Origin: Prevotella sp.
GTDB taxonomy: Bacteria > Bacteroidota > Bacteroidia > Bacteroidales > Bacteroidaceae
DNA: 7,320 nt
Direction of reading: 5' to 3'
Assembly (NCBI GenBank): GCA_003483565.1
Contig: DMYZ01000028.1
Span: 1-7,320, forward strand
Both the position numbers and the translations under genes were made by a program. Below the pieces are notes generated by a model. That model ran no database searches, had not been told where the DNA came from, and saw only the letters and a program-made list of their open reading frames with translations. This document shows, piece after piece, positions 7,304-7,320 of the stretch (its first letter is position 1; each line of letters starts with the position of its first letter).

Positions 7304-7320
7304 ATGAAGCATACGCTCTT
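7304..7320 (+). CDS. Start of the next operon gene, 3'-partial, product unknown
   Basis: An ATG lies 12 bases after the stop of the bimodular gene and reads MKHTL up to the window edge. The spacing, strand and the Met-Lys-basic opening followed by a hydrophobic residue are what a further exported PUL protein would show. The 12-base gap (AT-rich, no hairpin) contains no terminator, so the operon continues. Five codons cannot identify the product, and the start itself is inferred from context. Confidence 0.5.

Noticed and set aside
1..7320. A novel defence, mobile or RNA-based system
   Set aside because: The window is filled almost entirely by four secreted carbohydrate-active enzymes with gaps of 12 bases or less. 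There are no repeats, nuclease, transposase or structured RNA candidates.

Overview
The window looks like an interior piece of a polysaccharide utilisation locus (PUL) from a gut-type Bacteroidota, probably Bacteroides, Phocaeicola or Prevotella. Three things point there: moderate GC by eye, start codons without strong Shine-Dalgarno sequences, and secreted carbohydrate-active enzymes packed head to tail on one strand. No rRNA, tRNA, CRISPR array, mobile element or phage gene is visible. No susC/susD pair or regulator falls inside the window.

Layout, all on the + strand. (1) 1-1211 is the C-terminal two thirds of a GH127-type enzyme whose start lies upstream. (2) 1213-2988 is an exported right-handed beta-helix protein of GH141 type. 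(3) 2994-3893 is a small GH43-type beta-propeller lipoprotein. (4) 3890-7291 is a 1133-residue bimodular enzyme, with an N-terminal beta-propeller (GH143-like), a central lectin-like beta-sandwich and a C-terminal (alpha/alpha)6 barrel (GH142-like). (5) A further start codon at 7304 opens a gene that runs off the window. The gaps are 1, 5, -4 and 12 bases, so this is one transcription unit; its promoter and terminator are outside the window.

The combination GH127 + GH141 + GH43 + GH143/GH142 matches the enzyme set known from the Bacteroides thetaiotaomicron locus that degrades rhamnogalacturonan-II (RG-II), the most complex pectin. There BT1003 (GH127) releases aceric acid, BT1002 (GH141) is an alpha-L-fucosidase, and BT1020 (GH143-GH142) removes L-arabinofuranose and then DHA (3-deoxy-D-lyxo-heptulosaric acid). 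The working model is that these enzymes take apart RG-II side chains, mainly in the periplasm, after uptake by a SusCD system encoded elsewhere. The family assignments rest on recognised motifs and gene neighbourhood. The substrate assignments are inference from homology recalled from memory.

The points most worth a second look are: a Gln where canonical GH127 enzymes carry their acid/base Glu; the unassigned role of the small GH43 lipoprotein; the two-enzymes-in-one polypeptide that seems to handle a whole RG-II side chain; and the new gene beginning at the right edge.
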